From Phallus indusiatus (Eukaryota; Basidiomycota; Agaricomycetes; Phallales; Phallaceae), in contig JAQFWX010000003.1 of assembly GCA_027605045.1 (NCBI GenBank), forward strand, positions 806,001 to 870,000: a stretch of 64,000 nucleotides of DNA, in the 5' to 3' direction. Each line of letters begins with the position of its first letter. The first letter of the stretch is position 1. The translations under genes and the position numbers were made by a program. Shown one piece after another: positions 1-12,000 of the stretch. The notes under the pieces are model-generated. The model saw nothing but the letters and a program-made list of their open reading frames with translations. It searched no databases and was not told the origin of the DNA.

Positions 1-437
1 GATGTTGACCAACGACATTTGGAGCACAGTTGAGGTTAGCTGAACAAGCTGTAGGCCATCGTTTAACGTGCCAACGTTTATTGCGTTTATGTCTCTCCTA
101 TCATTATTCCCGAGTCCTTTTTTTGAGCGCTCGGCGCTCGACGTTGCTGATGATGTGTGTGTTGGATCATTGATGACTAATGATTCTTAAGCCACGTGAC
201 TTTCATAATAAGCAAGGCTCAAGCAGTGTCACGGCACGAGTTTTGATTCCACACGACAAACAGCGCGGAACCAAAGAAAACGAAATCTGTTTGGTCTGGT
301 TTTCTTTTCTTCTTTTTCTTTTATTCTGAGATGAGATCAAAGCCGGCATACAGCACATAAAAGCACACACACGCACGCATCTTTATTCTGCTGTGCTATT
401 CAGCCCATATAGCCCATATCATACAATAACAATAACA
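1..437. other. Upstream region of the first gene, no coding sequence seen
   Basis: No conserved reading frame is visible here. A long pyrimidine-rich tract lies at about 290-330, roughly 110-150 bp ahead of the ATG at 438, as is common in fungal promoters. A reading frame upstream of 438 opens only with GTG, so it does not support an earlier start. The region is probably the promoter and 5' leader of the next gene. Confidence 0.4.
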
Positions 438-2978
438 ATGCCTTCTGTGTTCAACAGCCCTTACTACGATGACATCGACTGGAATCCCTCGACGGGAGCC
501 ACGTCAAACAGAGACTTGCCCTATGGTGACAACAGCAATAATCGTCGTCGTCGTCGTGACGTTAGCCGTGGGTCCCAAGGAGCCAGAAACGCTTGGGGTT
601 TGGAGGACAACATGAATGATGGTGCAACGTGGGGTGCTCCTGAAGGCACATCCGACGGTCCCGCAATGGACTCTCATCAGCCTTTTAGAGATCCTTTCTC
701 TGGCTCCCACCGCACAGCCCAGCGACAGCCCCCTATCCATTCATCCAGGTCACTCAGCAATAGTCGGGGTGAGCGTCACATGAACCAGATTGGCAATATG
801 AATGGCCACAATACGTATGATCACCCCCGCCGTAATAATGCTTATGACGGCAATGATGACGAAGACATTGAGGATGAGCCTTTCTTTCCTGAGGATGAGC
901 TCGGCACCCCGCGCCCGCATCCTCAGTCTCATACTGCATCTACACATTCACAATACCCCCCTTATATGTACCCATACCCTTATGGCATGTATCCGCCCTA
1001 TCCACCACCACCTCAAGTGCCTTACGGATACCCTCCAAATATACCCCCACATTCTAACCCGGTTGGTAATGCCGCGTTTTTCCACACAGGTAGAGATGAA
1101 CGCCCCCCAAAAAAGATAATTCATCGAAGAAGAAGCGAAGACGACTTGGAGTTCGCAGCCAGGACCGGGAATGGCAATAGGAATGGATGGGTGAACTCTG
1201 GCGATACCAATGATTGGGATGGTTATAACAACGGCCGTGCAAGGGGTAACTCTAACGATGACGAGGCATGGGGTGACTCTAACAACAACGACAACTGGGG
1301 TGGCCCTAACAATAACGACAACTGGGGTGGCCCTAGAAATAACGACAATTGGGGCAATCCTAGTAACAACGACAATTGGGGTAACCCTAGTAATAACGAC
1401 GGATGGAGTTCCCAGAACGGCCATAACGACCAAGAACGGCGCTCCTGGAAGGACGGCAATAGAGTTAACGGATCCTTCCATCCTCAGAAAGCCTATGACC
1501 ACCAACGACGACATGTCTCTTCTCCCGCGTGGGGTAATACTCCCGCTGATCACAATGATGATGAAGGCGATTTAGAACCTGGTGAGATACGCATTAATTC
1601 GGATGGAAATGTCAGCCAAGGTGGATGGAACTCTTTTTCGCGTGAGCAGCATAGAAACAATAACAATTGGGGTACGACCGCAGACGACAATCTTGAGTCT
1701 CCTGGATCGGAAGTTTTGGCCCGTGAACTAGCTAATTTGCGATTTGATCAACCCCGGAATCATTCACATCGTCAGTATAATTCCTCTATTCCAGATCTTG
1801 TTGATCAGGAACAAGGTGGTGGGACACCAAGGCGTGATCCTGTATGGGGCTCAGACGAAACCATAACTCCATTCACCCAACCATATCCGAATGAACGTCC
1901 GATTTACACAAGAGATTCCGATCGGACACGTAGATTAAATCATCGGGGTACACACCCTTTCACTGCGAATGACCAATCCTTGGGCTCTTCTTATGCTACC
2001 CGGAACGCATACGAAAACAATCGTAGGCAAGCCTACGCCGATGCTTTCGAAGCTGGCGGGAGCGGTGTCAACATTGGGAATGGTGTTGCTAGTCAGCTTA
2101 AAGAAAAGGCAATGAAATGGTTGAGGGGGGGCGGCATTAGTTGTAAGTTTCTTTCTTCTTTCCTTTTAAAATTAGACCATACCATTTTCTTTCAGCTATA
2201 ACATTGCATCCTATACTTCGTACACCAGCAATGTTGAGACCGAATTTGCTGGCCTGGGACGTACGCCGCAAACCCAATCCTGCTCGCGCTGGAATGCCCA
2301 TTGGTGAAGCAATGTCCGCTTTCTTAGGTACCTCATTACTTTGTTATTTCATTGATTATTTACTAATACACATTCGGTTTTCCCATAGAACCGGCTTCGA
2401 AACCTCCTCTTCAACATATGCATCTCGTTGTTCCCATACCTGATCTTCAAGGTACATATTGGCACATCGACGTTTATCCCAACATGGAAGATCAACGTGG
2501 CAAAAAACAATTTACCTTTGAAGGCTCGCCTACGTCCTTCGGTAGATCCCAACGTAAAAAAAGGTCGTTATCCATGCCCTACAATTCGGCCGTTGATTAT
2601 GATGAAAATCCCACTTATACCTACGATGATTACGCGATCATTCGATGCGGCGATGTCCTATTTGCACTGACCCGTATGCTGAATATGTCTGCTACATCGC
2701 ACGATTATCATGCTCTCTCAAAGCCAAGGCAAAAGCAAGTATATAACGCATTCGCGTCGCGCTGTCATGAAATAGAGGATCCGTCTAGTGGACATATTTT
2801 CACCGCTCATAAAGATGAAACCCAAAACGCCCCCGAGGTCAATGAAAAGGTTATTCGGAAACACAATCGGGGTTTAAAGAGAGTCGATCTCTTATGTGGG
2901 AGAACGAGGTGGGAGGGTCTTGAGCCGAATGGCGTTGATTCTTGGATGGTAAAACTCGGGAAAACGATGATCGGCTAA
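438..2978 (+). CDS. Low-complexity protein with C-terminal DUF6699-like domain
   Basis: Predicted exons are 438-2142, 2196-2327 and 2389-2978, giving about 808 residues. The ATG at 438 sits in an AACAATG context; the longer frame upstream begins with GTG and is not used. The first ~560 residues are disordered and rich in Asn, Asp, Gly, Arg and Trp, with acidic (DDEDIEDEPFFPEDE) and Tyr/Pro-rich patches and five 9-residue NNDNWG repeats. The last ~240 residues are globular: HPILRTPAMLRPNLLAWDV followed by a Trp/His/Tyr-rich segment. This resembles the DUF6699 domain of basidiomycete proteins, where a hydrophobic HPxL segment precedes WD and Pro. No function is known for that domain. The DUF assignment is from memory of the family pattern; the gene itself is certain. 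Confidence 0.8.
1284..1406 (+). repeat. In-frame 27-bp minisatellite encoding NNDNWGGPN-type repeats
   Basis: Four full 27-bp units and one partial unit follow each other in the reading frame of the DUF6699-like gene. The units encode NNDNWGGPN, NNDNWGGPR, NNDNWGNPS, NNDNWGNPS and NNDGW. Third-base differences between copies show they are not all of very recent origin. Because the unit is a multiple of three, copy-number change would keep the frame. Confidence 0.85.
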
Positions 2979-3791
2979 GTTGGTATTCTCACTCTATTAC
3001 TCGTTCGCATCTGTTTGGCTCCCTCGATCGCTCTACCTTGTGCTTTATCCAAAGGCGTGTGTGTATGAGCCTATCTACCTTCACACCGCGTCCACATTAT
3101 ATGGCTATGTCGATCGCTCCGCTGTAGCCTTTCTTATCTCTCTCAGCTTCAATTGTATTTATAACATTCCCGGGCATTTGAAACGATTTGCAATTTCTTA
3201 TCATGTCTTTTGTACTCTTTACTGTATATCCTATCATTAGCGCGATACCTATGGACTTACTCCTTCTTTGTAGTTGCTCTTGACAAACTCTTCCACATGT
3301 TTTTATCTGTCTGTGTCCTGTCTTCTCGCAATGGTTGTTTCAATCGTAGAATCTTGTGACTTTACTGACCCACAATGGTTCTCTGAAGGCGTTCTGCGTC
3401 TTTTCGTCTGGACAGGATTGATCTCTTCTGTAAATTCGACCGGTGTGTACTTGGTACATTCTTAGGTTAAATTGAGGTCAATGTTGGAAAAATCTAAATT
3501 GTTAATTTGGTTGAATAATAAACGGATCAAGCTATCATATATCTCGATTTAGAATTTCTGATTGTGCGAAACACATGGGTGGGATAAACCTGCACGTTAC
3601 ATTCACAGTATAATAACTACATTAATATACATACATGAGACGCTGAGACGCTTTGGGCTTTATGCAATATATGCATAGGAACCCCGTCCATCAAATCGAT
3701 TACACAAGACAACATTGATGATTCGTTTAAAGATCCTGAGGATCCTTAAGTCCATGAAAAGTAAGACAAAAACCACAAACTGCATGCATCA
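2979..3791. other. Convergent 3' intergenic region, nothing recognised
   Basis: About 0.8 kb between the stops of two convergent genes. It is T-rich in its first half, consistent with 3' UTR sequence. The small frames present show no recognisable domain and no plausible spliced extension. Confidence 0.4.
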
Positions 3792-6173
3792 CTAATCTTT
3801 CTTCTCTTCGGTACGTGGTGTGTATTCCAAATTTAGCGCAATCATAGGCCAAACTGTTCAAATCTCATCAGGAAACAACAGAAATGAAACCCTATCTGAC
3901 ATCCTACCTTCCTCAAAGCCTGGATATCGTCCCAGTCGTATTTGTTGCCATATGGTGCGCATGACATCCGACTTTCGAATTTCACTCCAGTGGGAGAGGA
4001 AATATTCCACCTGAACCTGTTATCGCCGTTGAGCTATACTTTGATGTTTATGTAGTGAGAAAACTACCTTTCGGACATCTTCAAATATCGCCGAAAATGA
4101 CGAGAAAACTTCATAGGCAACATTGGAGACCGTTAAGGATTTTATTATGTGCTGACGAAAAAGAGTTAATGTATAAGTCAGGGATGAAGTGCAAATGATT
4201 GTATTACCTGGAACGCTCGTTCTTTCAACTCCTTGAGATCTAGCTCTAAACAAGTATGTTAATATATGTTTTACAGGCGAATGGTCTCCCATACTGTCTG
4301 CGAGTCTATACACAGCTTTTGCCGAACAGGGTGGTACTCGGTCGGGTTTACGCTGGCACCACTCCTTGAGCCACTCCTTCCTAGAGGCAAATCTCCTCTC
4401 CAAGTCGTTTTTCTTTTCCTGTGTAGCTTTGCTATCATGCCCATTGGGGTCCTTTACTAAACCTCCCGTAGATTGTTCTCCTGGACCGAGAGTTAGGGAC
4501 ATCTGTGAACTAGACGCTGAGGGGTTGAAAGACGAAATGGGCATGTTCTGAGAAGCAGAAGAAAAGAAAGAAGATGACAGAGGCGTGAAAACAATGCTGT
4601 CAGTGTATAGCTGAAAAGAAGTTATTCTTTTGCAAATAATTAACCAGAAAGATGGTTCACATAATATAAGACGGCCCGGTAGGTAGTATAGGCAAAGTCT
4701 TTGATGACTATACGTGTCTTCTTGGGTCCCTTCAACGAGTTCAATCCGACTAGCTCTTTTCGTATGGTTTCCTCCTTTCCGTCAGTCAGCGTTTCGGCAT
4801 CTTCGTCGTCCTTTTTCTCATCTTCTTTGGAAAGTAGCGTCTCTCCTTCATTCGCGTGTAAATTGGAGTCTTGAACAAGTATCTCGTCTTCTTCAGTATA
4901 ACTTTCATCTTCCCCATCAGAGTCTTCATATGCAGGTAACGATATTGACTAGAACTCCCCTGTCAGATTGGGGATTATGTATATCGTCGATATAACTTAC
5001 ACGTTCGCTGGGGGTAACTGTCCTAGAATACGACGCAGCAGTGTTCGCAGAGGATTGGATCTCACTACCATCTGCTGTCTCTGCAAACCCTGCTTCAAAC
5101 ACTAGTAGTATTTGAATAATGCTTTTTCTTGAATTAGGAATGCATGTCGCTTACTTGTCCTGAAGTAATCAGCTCTCTTAAGGATTGCTCGATTGGCCAA
5201 AATAGTACGTGATTTTGCCCGCTTGGAGTCATACTTTGAAGGGAAAACGAACTCAACATCCGAATACAAGGGATCATCAAGAAGATCCCCGATGGTATCC
5301 AGAAGGTCTTGAGGAACGTTTTGGACAGGGATTACAGGAGAAAGATTTGGAGCAGTGGGTGCAGACGTGATAGAGCATATAATCTTGAAAGCATCCGTCA
5401 TCCTTACAGACGAAGCATGGTAGTAAACCGTGTCCCGACGAGCAAATTGGGCCCTGAAATATTTATTATAAACACTTTGATAATCACGGTGTCTAATCGT
5501 GACAATCACCAGCCCCAGTTTGCAGTCTGAGAAACATGATCAATCTTTGTGATACAATGTGTCGACCCAGACACAAATTACCTTATAAGAGAACGAGTGA
5601 TTACTTGCATCCCTTGAATTGAACGTAATGTTTTTAGTCGTGCTAGACAATATCTTATTAGAATATCAAATTGAGGCAACAGAGTTCATACTCGCGTAAT
5701 TCGAAGCTAAACTTGAACACGCCTTCTCGCGACCACCTGTGAAGTCCGCAGTTCAGAGACAAAGATTTTGAAGTTCGGTGGATCTTACTAACTTTCCGTT
5801 CAACGTATTCTCTTTTTCTTCTATAGTCGGCTATCAACAGTGCGGTGGGTTGGTAAACAAGCGACCGGAAGCTGGTGATATTCAAGGACTGACCTCGCAA
5901 GACAGATAAAGGGAAACATAAGCACCGTTATCCGTGCCAGAGTTTGGATAGAACAGACATTGCCACTTTCCACCACCAAATAAAGCGCTTTTGACGACTT
6001 TTGATTTGATATCTCCTTTACTTGTGTCAAATAGCTGCCTAAGGTCACGAACCGTCCACTCCAAACTGCACCGAATAGTTGGTGTAAGAAAACAAATCGT
6101 GCCGCAACGAAACAACTTACGTAGTGGTTGTTGCTTCGGTGCACTCACTTGACTCATTGTCGAGCTGGTGCAT
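3792..6173 (-). CDS. MATH-BTB domain protein
   Basis: A multi-exon gene whose best start is the ATG at 6173. This reads MHQLDNESSECTEATTTT and splices (intron 6066-6120) in frame into LEWTVRDLRQLFD; the ATG at 6157 is in the wrong frame. The N-terminal MATH domain includes WSREGVFKFSFELRE and ANWGWAQFARRD. A BTB/POZ domain follows: LYSDVEFVFP, then RAILKRADYFRTMFEAGFAE. The BTB fold is split by an acidic insert (EDSDGEDESYTEEDE) before TYRAVLYYLYTDSIVF, and by a Ser-rich insert before KAVYRLAD. The C-terminus reads EVFSSFSAIFEDVRK, then a spliced tail ending EYTPRTEEKKD. MATH-BTB proteins of animals and plants are substrate adaptors of Cul3 ubiquitin ligases; that role is inferred here. It is convergent with the gene upstream and followed by CBF5 on the same strand. 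Confidence 0.85.
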
Positions 6174-6370
6174 GTTGCGGTTCAAGCACTGCAGGCTCCG
6201 CAACTGATCGGCGCACTGTGGTCTCGGATTCAGGCCGAGTTCCCGGAACAGCTGGATTCAACGAACACATTGGCGGTGCGCTTAAGGAGAAAAGGGTATA
6301 CCCAGAGGTAAACAAAACTATTATAGATATACATGTATAAAACGACAGCAATTGACAGAGTACTCGTTAT

Positions 6371-8200
6371 TTAATCAGAATCTTTGGCGGCGGCTTTCGC
6401 AGCCTTTTTGGCGGCCTTTTCCTCTTTCCGTTTCCTCTTTCGCTCAGCTTTCTCTTCGGGCGTCTCTTGTTTTTCAGCCTCCTCTTCTTGCTCGTCAGCG
6501 GCTTTTGATTTTTTGCTTTTCTTATGCTCCTTTTCTTTGCTAGGTGATGCGGTTTCACTCTCACCCTCGCTCTCGTCTTTTCGTTTGCGTTTCTTGGCGC
6601 CGTTTTCCTGAGGCGTTGTCTCAGCATCGAGGCTGACAACAGCACTAGGCTTCTGCGATGAGCCTGTGTATAAATTAGCCAATCAGAAAATACATGCGGA
6701 CGCGACAAACCTCTTCTCGCTGATAATCAACATAATCATCCGCCCAGCTTTTGGGTGACCCCTGCTATCTTCTCTCCATGCTTTCCTAACTTTCCATCTT
6801 TCTAAATCATAATAAGATCTAGACACACGAAACTGATAAAACACAAGGCATACCACTAGTTTCTTCTTCTCCAAAGCCTTTGGACCTAAGCCCCACCTAC
6901 GAGGATAGGTATCACGTTCCATAATACATCTTTTGACTTTTGCCACAACTCCATGATCACATGTCGATAATTCAACTGTAGTCATTTGTGCAATTCCCAG
7001 CGCTATGGCTTCACCTATGTAAGGATTAGCATTTAGTGATGAATCTAAAATGAGATAAGACACCACCTTTCGTTGTCATTAAAACAACTTCTTCTCCGAG
7101 TTCAATGTCTTTCTCAAATCTCAGTAAGCCAGGTATCATCAACTTTGCTCCATAACAAACGGCATTCACTGCGGAGTCCTTGACGACAATGCGTTTATAA
7201 GGTGTTAGTAGACATTCCAGAGGCCGGATAGCGCGTCGTAGATAAGATTCTAGTAAAACCAAGCTTTAAGGACTACACGTTTTAAAAAAGAAAACGAGCT
7301 GACCATCTCTTGTGGTGTCGTAAAGCCACTGTGCGTCGAGAACGTCATGCATAGTAACCATGTTGTCATTCTCTCCCATGGCACCAGAACGGACTCGTCG
7401 AAGTTCTTGCATGTGGCCACCAACACCAAGAAGAAGCCCTAAATGGACGCATAAAGTCCGGATGTAGGTTCCTAGAACGATGATATTAGTTATTTAGTAC
7501 CTGAAAGTTTAACTTGGAGAGGACGAACCAGCTTCGCAGCTCACGTGGAAAACAGCCAAATTTCGGGGTTGATCAAATTCCAAGAGGGTTGAAGAGTGTA
7601 TCGTACGAATACGAAGCTGCCGTTTAACAGCTGATATTAACGGAGGACGTTGAAAGAGGGCACCAGTGAGGGTGGTTAGTGCACGAGGAAGGGCGGAAGG
7701 TTGGGGTAGTGCCGAATGCAACCGCAGAACACAGACATATTCCTTTCCTACATGTGTAAATTAAGTAGAAGCTCCGTACAAAACAGAACGGCCTAAAACG
7801 ACGAACCTGCGCCTTGCTGGCTTTTAACGAGTCTAGTAGCTCGGTCGATACAAACTATAAGACAACCAGTGACTTTTGGATCAAGCGTCCCGCTATGACC
7901 AGTTTTTTCGACGCGAAGAATACGACGCAACCATGCGACAACTTCGTGACTGCTAGGATTGCTAGGCTTGTCGAGGTTAATTACACCAGCTTTGACATAG
8001 GACACGATGTCGCGTTTCAAAGGAGAACATCCAGAGGGAATAGGTGTAAAGTGAGCAGAGCGAACGAGCAGCTGATCGTAATTTTTAAGCAATATGGGCC
8101 ATTGTGAGGTGTCTAACTTGGGTGCATTCTCCTCTGATTTTATCGCAAAATCACCAATGAGCTGTGCAGAGGCAACTTGAGCACTGCTTAAGACAACCAT
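6371..8200 (-). CDS. CBF5: Cbf5/dyskerin, H/ACA snoRNP pseudouridine synthase
   Basis: The catalytic subunit of box H/ACA ribonucleoproteins, which converts uridine to pseudouridine in rRNA and snRNA in the nucleolus. The N-terminus from the ATG at 8200 includes [19 protein letters not shown] and the TruB-family active-site motif [12 protein letters not shown] with its catalytic Asp. Then come [29 protein letters not shown], the RRVRSG segment and [16 protein letters not shown] domain follows ([40 protein letters not shown]). The C-terminal tail is highly Lys/Glu/Ala-rich, the KKE/D-type tail of fungal Cbf5. Roughly half a dozen short introns interrupt it. It shares a 133-bp divergent promoter with RPL22, which fits co-expression in ribosome biogenesis. 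Confidence 0.96.
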
Positions 8201-8333
8201 TCGACTCGGGGAGCAGCAGTAGTTTCGAACTCCGTGGGAAAGTTATGTAAACTGTATAGTCGGTCACAACTTTTTCAATCTCTTCCCTCCCGCCAACAAG
8301 ACTTTCCTTCTTGCCCTCACATCATCGACAGCC
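8201..8333. promoter_or_regulatory. Divergent promoter between CBF5 and RPL22
   Basis: Only 133 bp separate the two start codons, so one bidirectional promoter must serve both genes. A pyrimidine-rich tract (about 8271-8295, TTTTTCAATCTCTTCCCTCC) lies just before the RPL22 ATG, as in the TOP-like leaders of ribosomal protein genes. No clear TATA box is visible. Confidence 0.6.
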
Positions 8334-8914
8334 ATGGTGCGTCAATGCTTTGCTGAGCAACTTCTCAGTAGGCTAAGAGCATCTTCCCCTTGCATTGACT
8401 TTTAGCCCCCAAAAGCTTCTGCTACCACATACAAGTCTCGTTTCAGCATTGACTGCTCAAAACCTTCTAATGATGGTGTTTTCGACATGGCAGACTTTGA
8501 AAAGTACCTCCACGAGCGCATCAAGGTTGAGGGGAAAGCTGGTGCCTTAGGTAACAGTGTCAAGGTTCAACGTGATGGTAGGAACAGTGGTCCTTCTCAT
8601 TTATTCATTAAACAAGTTTTGTAGGGAACAAGATCACCATTTCGACTAATATTCCGTTCTCAAAACGTTATCTTAAATACCTTACCAAAAAATTCTTGAA
8701 AAAGAACTCCTTGAGGGATTGGATTCGGTTAGTGGACCTAAGTGTTCATCAGCTGAGGTTTCGGGACTGAAAACTTTTTAACAGTGTCGTCGCGTCTTCC
8801 AAGGATAACTACGAACTCAAGTTCTACAATATTGCGTATGTAACGATTTTGCCTGTCTCAGACGAATGTCGCTAACCGTTGAATAGCGGTGCTGGCGATG
8901 AGGATGAGGAGTAA
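8334..8914 (+). CDS. RPL22: 60S ribosomal protein L22 (eL22)
   Basis: Exons 8334-8336 (the ATG alone), 8406-8577, 8625-8727, 8785-8835 and 8887-8914 give 118 residues, the normal eL22 length. The start is [20 protein letters not shown], followed by a body with [19 protein letters not shown] and [20 protein letters not shown]. The C-terminus is the acidic GAGDEDEE tail typical of eukaryotic L22. It is a structural component of the large cytoplasmic ribosomal subunit. The first intron falls directly after the start codon (ATG|GTGCGT), so the initiator Met has its own exon. Exon lengths sum to a multiple of three and all splice phases match. Confidence 0.97.
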
Positions 8915-9023
8915 ACGACTCTACATTATGTAGTTATTCCATGCAATGATGCTCTGACATATGCTTCAAAATTATGTGATTAGGGTTTTTAAGAAGATGC
9001 ATTACAATTCCCCTCGCATTTAT

Positions 9024-12000
9024 TTAATCTATTGTTAATTCTAAGTTGACTTCATTAGGATTAATGCGCGATAGTATAGCTAAGGCCAATCTATGCCATT
9101 CAACTTGTTCGGGTTTCAAAGCTATGGACCGTGTTTTCAGGCTGATAATATTGTGAAGCTGTTGCCGCAACTGCTTAAACGCAGCGCATGCCTTTGGAGT
9201 AAGCCTGAACTTGATTTTGTGATCAATCACGATACTGCCAGAGAAAAGCTGCTGCTTGTCAGAACAATGTATAAACGCCTCCAATGAAATGCCAATACCT
9301 TGAAGTCACATTCTCCGCATAGCAATGCTAAGGCCAAGTTGTCGACAGGCCCGGTCTCCCAAGCGTAGAGTCTTTTCGATTGCCTGTAATACTCAGGTAA
9401 GCATGTGAAATGACATGAACGATGGACATACATGATTGTAAAATAGCATAAAAAGTTACCGGTGAAATCCGACAATTTTTTCCCCATGTTGACAGAAGAG
9501 GGATGGAAGTAAGCTACTTGGTTATTCGACAATGTTCGTAGTTGTCCAGTCGCTGCATCGATGAATAGAAGTTTGGGATACAATCCAAAAACAAGGGACG
9601 AATTTATGAAACTTGGATTATTTGAGTTACGGTTTAGATCTGGAGGTATATTGATGAAACGGGTCTTATTCCGACCGGCACGTAGCCTTGAAAATTCATC
9701 CATTTCATTTCCTGCAAGTTTAATGAAGCCGGATTCCACGAGATACCTGGAACAGAATGGGTCGGATGGATTGTGATAAATAACAAACATACCCAAAGAA
9801 CTGCTGCCGTAGGTCCTCAATTTGTTGCAAGTTCTGGATGATAGTAATACTCTTAGGTAGGTTGTTAATTAAGGTGACAAATAATACATACTTGAAAGCT
9901 GAGGAAGTTCTGACGGCAAAAATGTCTAGCGTAAGATAAATCCGAACACGCATTTCTCCACGAGGAGAAAGCCCTGTGTATGGTGAGGAAATCAGAATTA
10001 TCTAATTTAACCAGTCACAAACAAAACCACAAGTAAAAGTTAGAAATTCATCACACCTATTTGGAAAGATTCGTGCGCTTTCTTTGCTTCCTGCTCCTTC
10101 CCAAACGGAGTTATGAACGGTGATTTTGAATTCAACGCAGCCGCAATCGTCAGAGCCGGATCAAGACATTCAAATATCGCTCCAGAAAGTAAAACCTTCC
10201 CTAGGTAAATATCCGTCGGAAGTCTACTCAGAATTCTACCCATAGGTGTGATATCCTGATTAGGCGTTAATGCTTTCACCTTGAAGGTAGCAAATTAGTA
10301 AACTATGCGATCTAGTCATCTGCTGTCAGTTTACCTCGATTAGAGCTTGCACAGCGCGCTGGACATTGGTTTCCAAGGGAGGATCCAATGCACGGGACAG
10401 AACATCTTCGACCGAACTACCCAAGTTGATATCCAGTGTTTTGATTTTGAGGGCGATGCTCGAGAGACTCAGGCGCAACATTTCTGGCGACGGATCATCC
10501 TGCATCTTAAGTTAAGCGTCAGTCACCAGCATTTAACCATGTAGAAGAAGTCACTAACATATTTTTCGTATCGGGATTTCGTAAAGAGGTGAAAGCAAAA
10601 GCCAGGCTGTACACGTCCAGCTCGACCTTTTCGTTGTTTGGCATTACTTTTAGTAATAAAAGTATCAATCAGCCGACTGATTTGTCTCTTTTCGTCGTAT
10701 CTGGCTCTGGTCAGCCCATGTATAAGTATGCGACAAAGATCCTACCTCATTTCACGATGCCTTCCTGTGTCTATCACACAAGTAATATCTGGAATGGTGA
10801 CACCAGTTTCCGCAATATTTGTGGCTATGGATAGTCGTTTTCAATGCTCCTTTAAATCTCCAGTCTTTTCGCATCATCACTTACAGATTACGATCTTCCG
10901 TGTAGAAAGTGGAAGCAATTCAAACACAGAGGATTGCTGTTCGTTGGTCATCGTGGAATGTAATGGGAATATCTGATATTCTTCTTCTACGCCAAACAAC
11001 GCGTGGTCAGAGAGCATATCATGAAGACGTCGAATTTCCGCCAAGCCGGGTACGAATACAAGAATGGCCCTTGAATACTCGAAAAGGGTTGCATCTTCGA
11101 AGCATAACCGTTCCAGTAATCGTATAATAAGCTCATAAGGTATTTGACGTTCGTCAAGGAGAGCTATGGTGTCTCGAGTGCTTTGCGAATAACGCTTTTC
11201 GAGCAATACCGGCTCGTCAGCTTCGACAATATCCTCATTAATGAGAATCTCGTCACTTTGCCTCAATTTTTTAACTTGCTCATCTAAACATATGAACAAC
11301 ATAGATTCTGAAAACGACAAATATGTCATACCTCGTCTAGCCAAAGGCGAATCTTTATCAATTGACCATTTTGTTAACTCCACTGCGTCTTCAAGGAAAT
11401 GTACGTCGACAGGGAACGTACGCCCTGGGACAGAGATTACGGGACAGTTGTCAAAAAATTCCGAGAGTTTTTGTGCATTCAAAGTCGCCGACATCAAAAC
11501 GAGCCTGGAAACTCTAAAAGGACATCCAATAGACTGTAGATAATAACTTACTTCAGGTTCCTGTTGGTTTCCATCAAAGATCGTAAAATAATCAAAAGAA
11601 AATCAGAGTCAAGATTTCTCTCGTGGACCTGCTAAGTTCAGTAAAAGACAACAATATTAACAGTACAACACCAACTTCATCAATGATTATGTGCTGTTAA
11701 GCTCAATCTGTATACGTCTGTCTATAATACAAATGAGCACGTACTGTGACATCATCAAACGGAATAGACGCATCTTTTGCTGTTCGTCGTTTCTCCAACA
11801 GCCGTAAAAGAATACCATATGTGGCGAATATAAGCCGGCTAGTCGCTGAGGTGTTACTTTCCAGGCGTATAGAATATCCAATCAACGAAGACGTAGTTCC
11901 AACAGCACCTGAGGGATCTCCCAACTCAGCAGACACTCTTTGAGCCAAAGAAATAGTGGATATCCTCCTAGGTTCTGCGCAATAAATTTTGCAATAATTC

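Noticed and set aside
948..1553. 201-codon open frame on the minus strand opposite the DUF6699-like gene
   Set aside because: It is a shadow of the 27-bp coding repeat and the biased codon composition of the plus-strand gene; it shows only Val/Ile-rich repeats and no domain.
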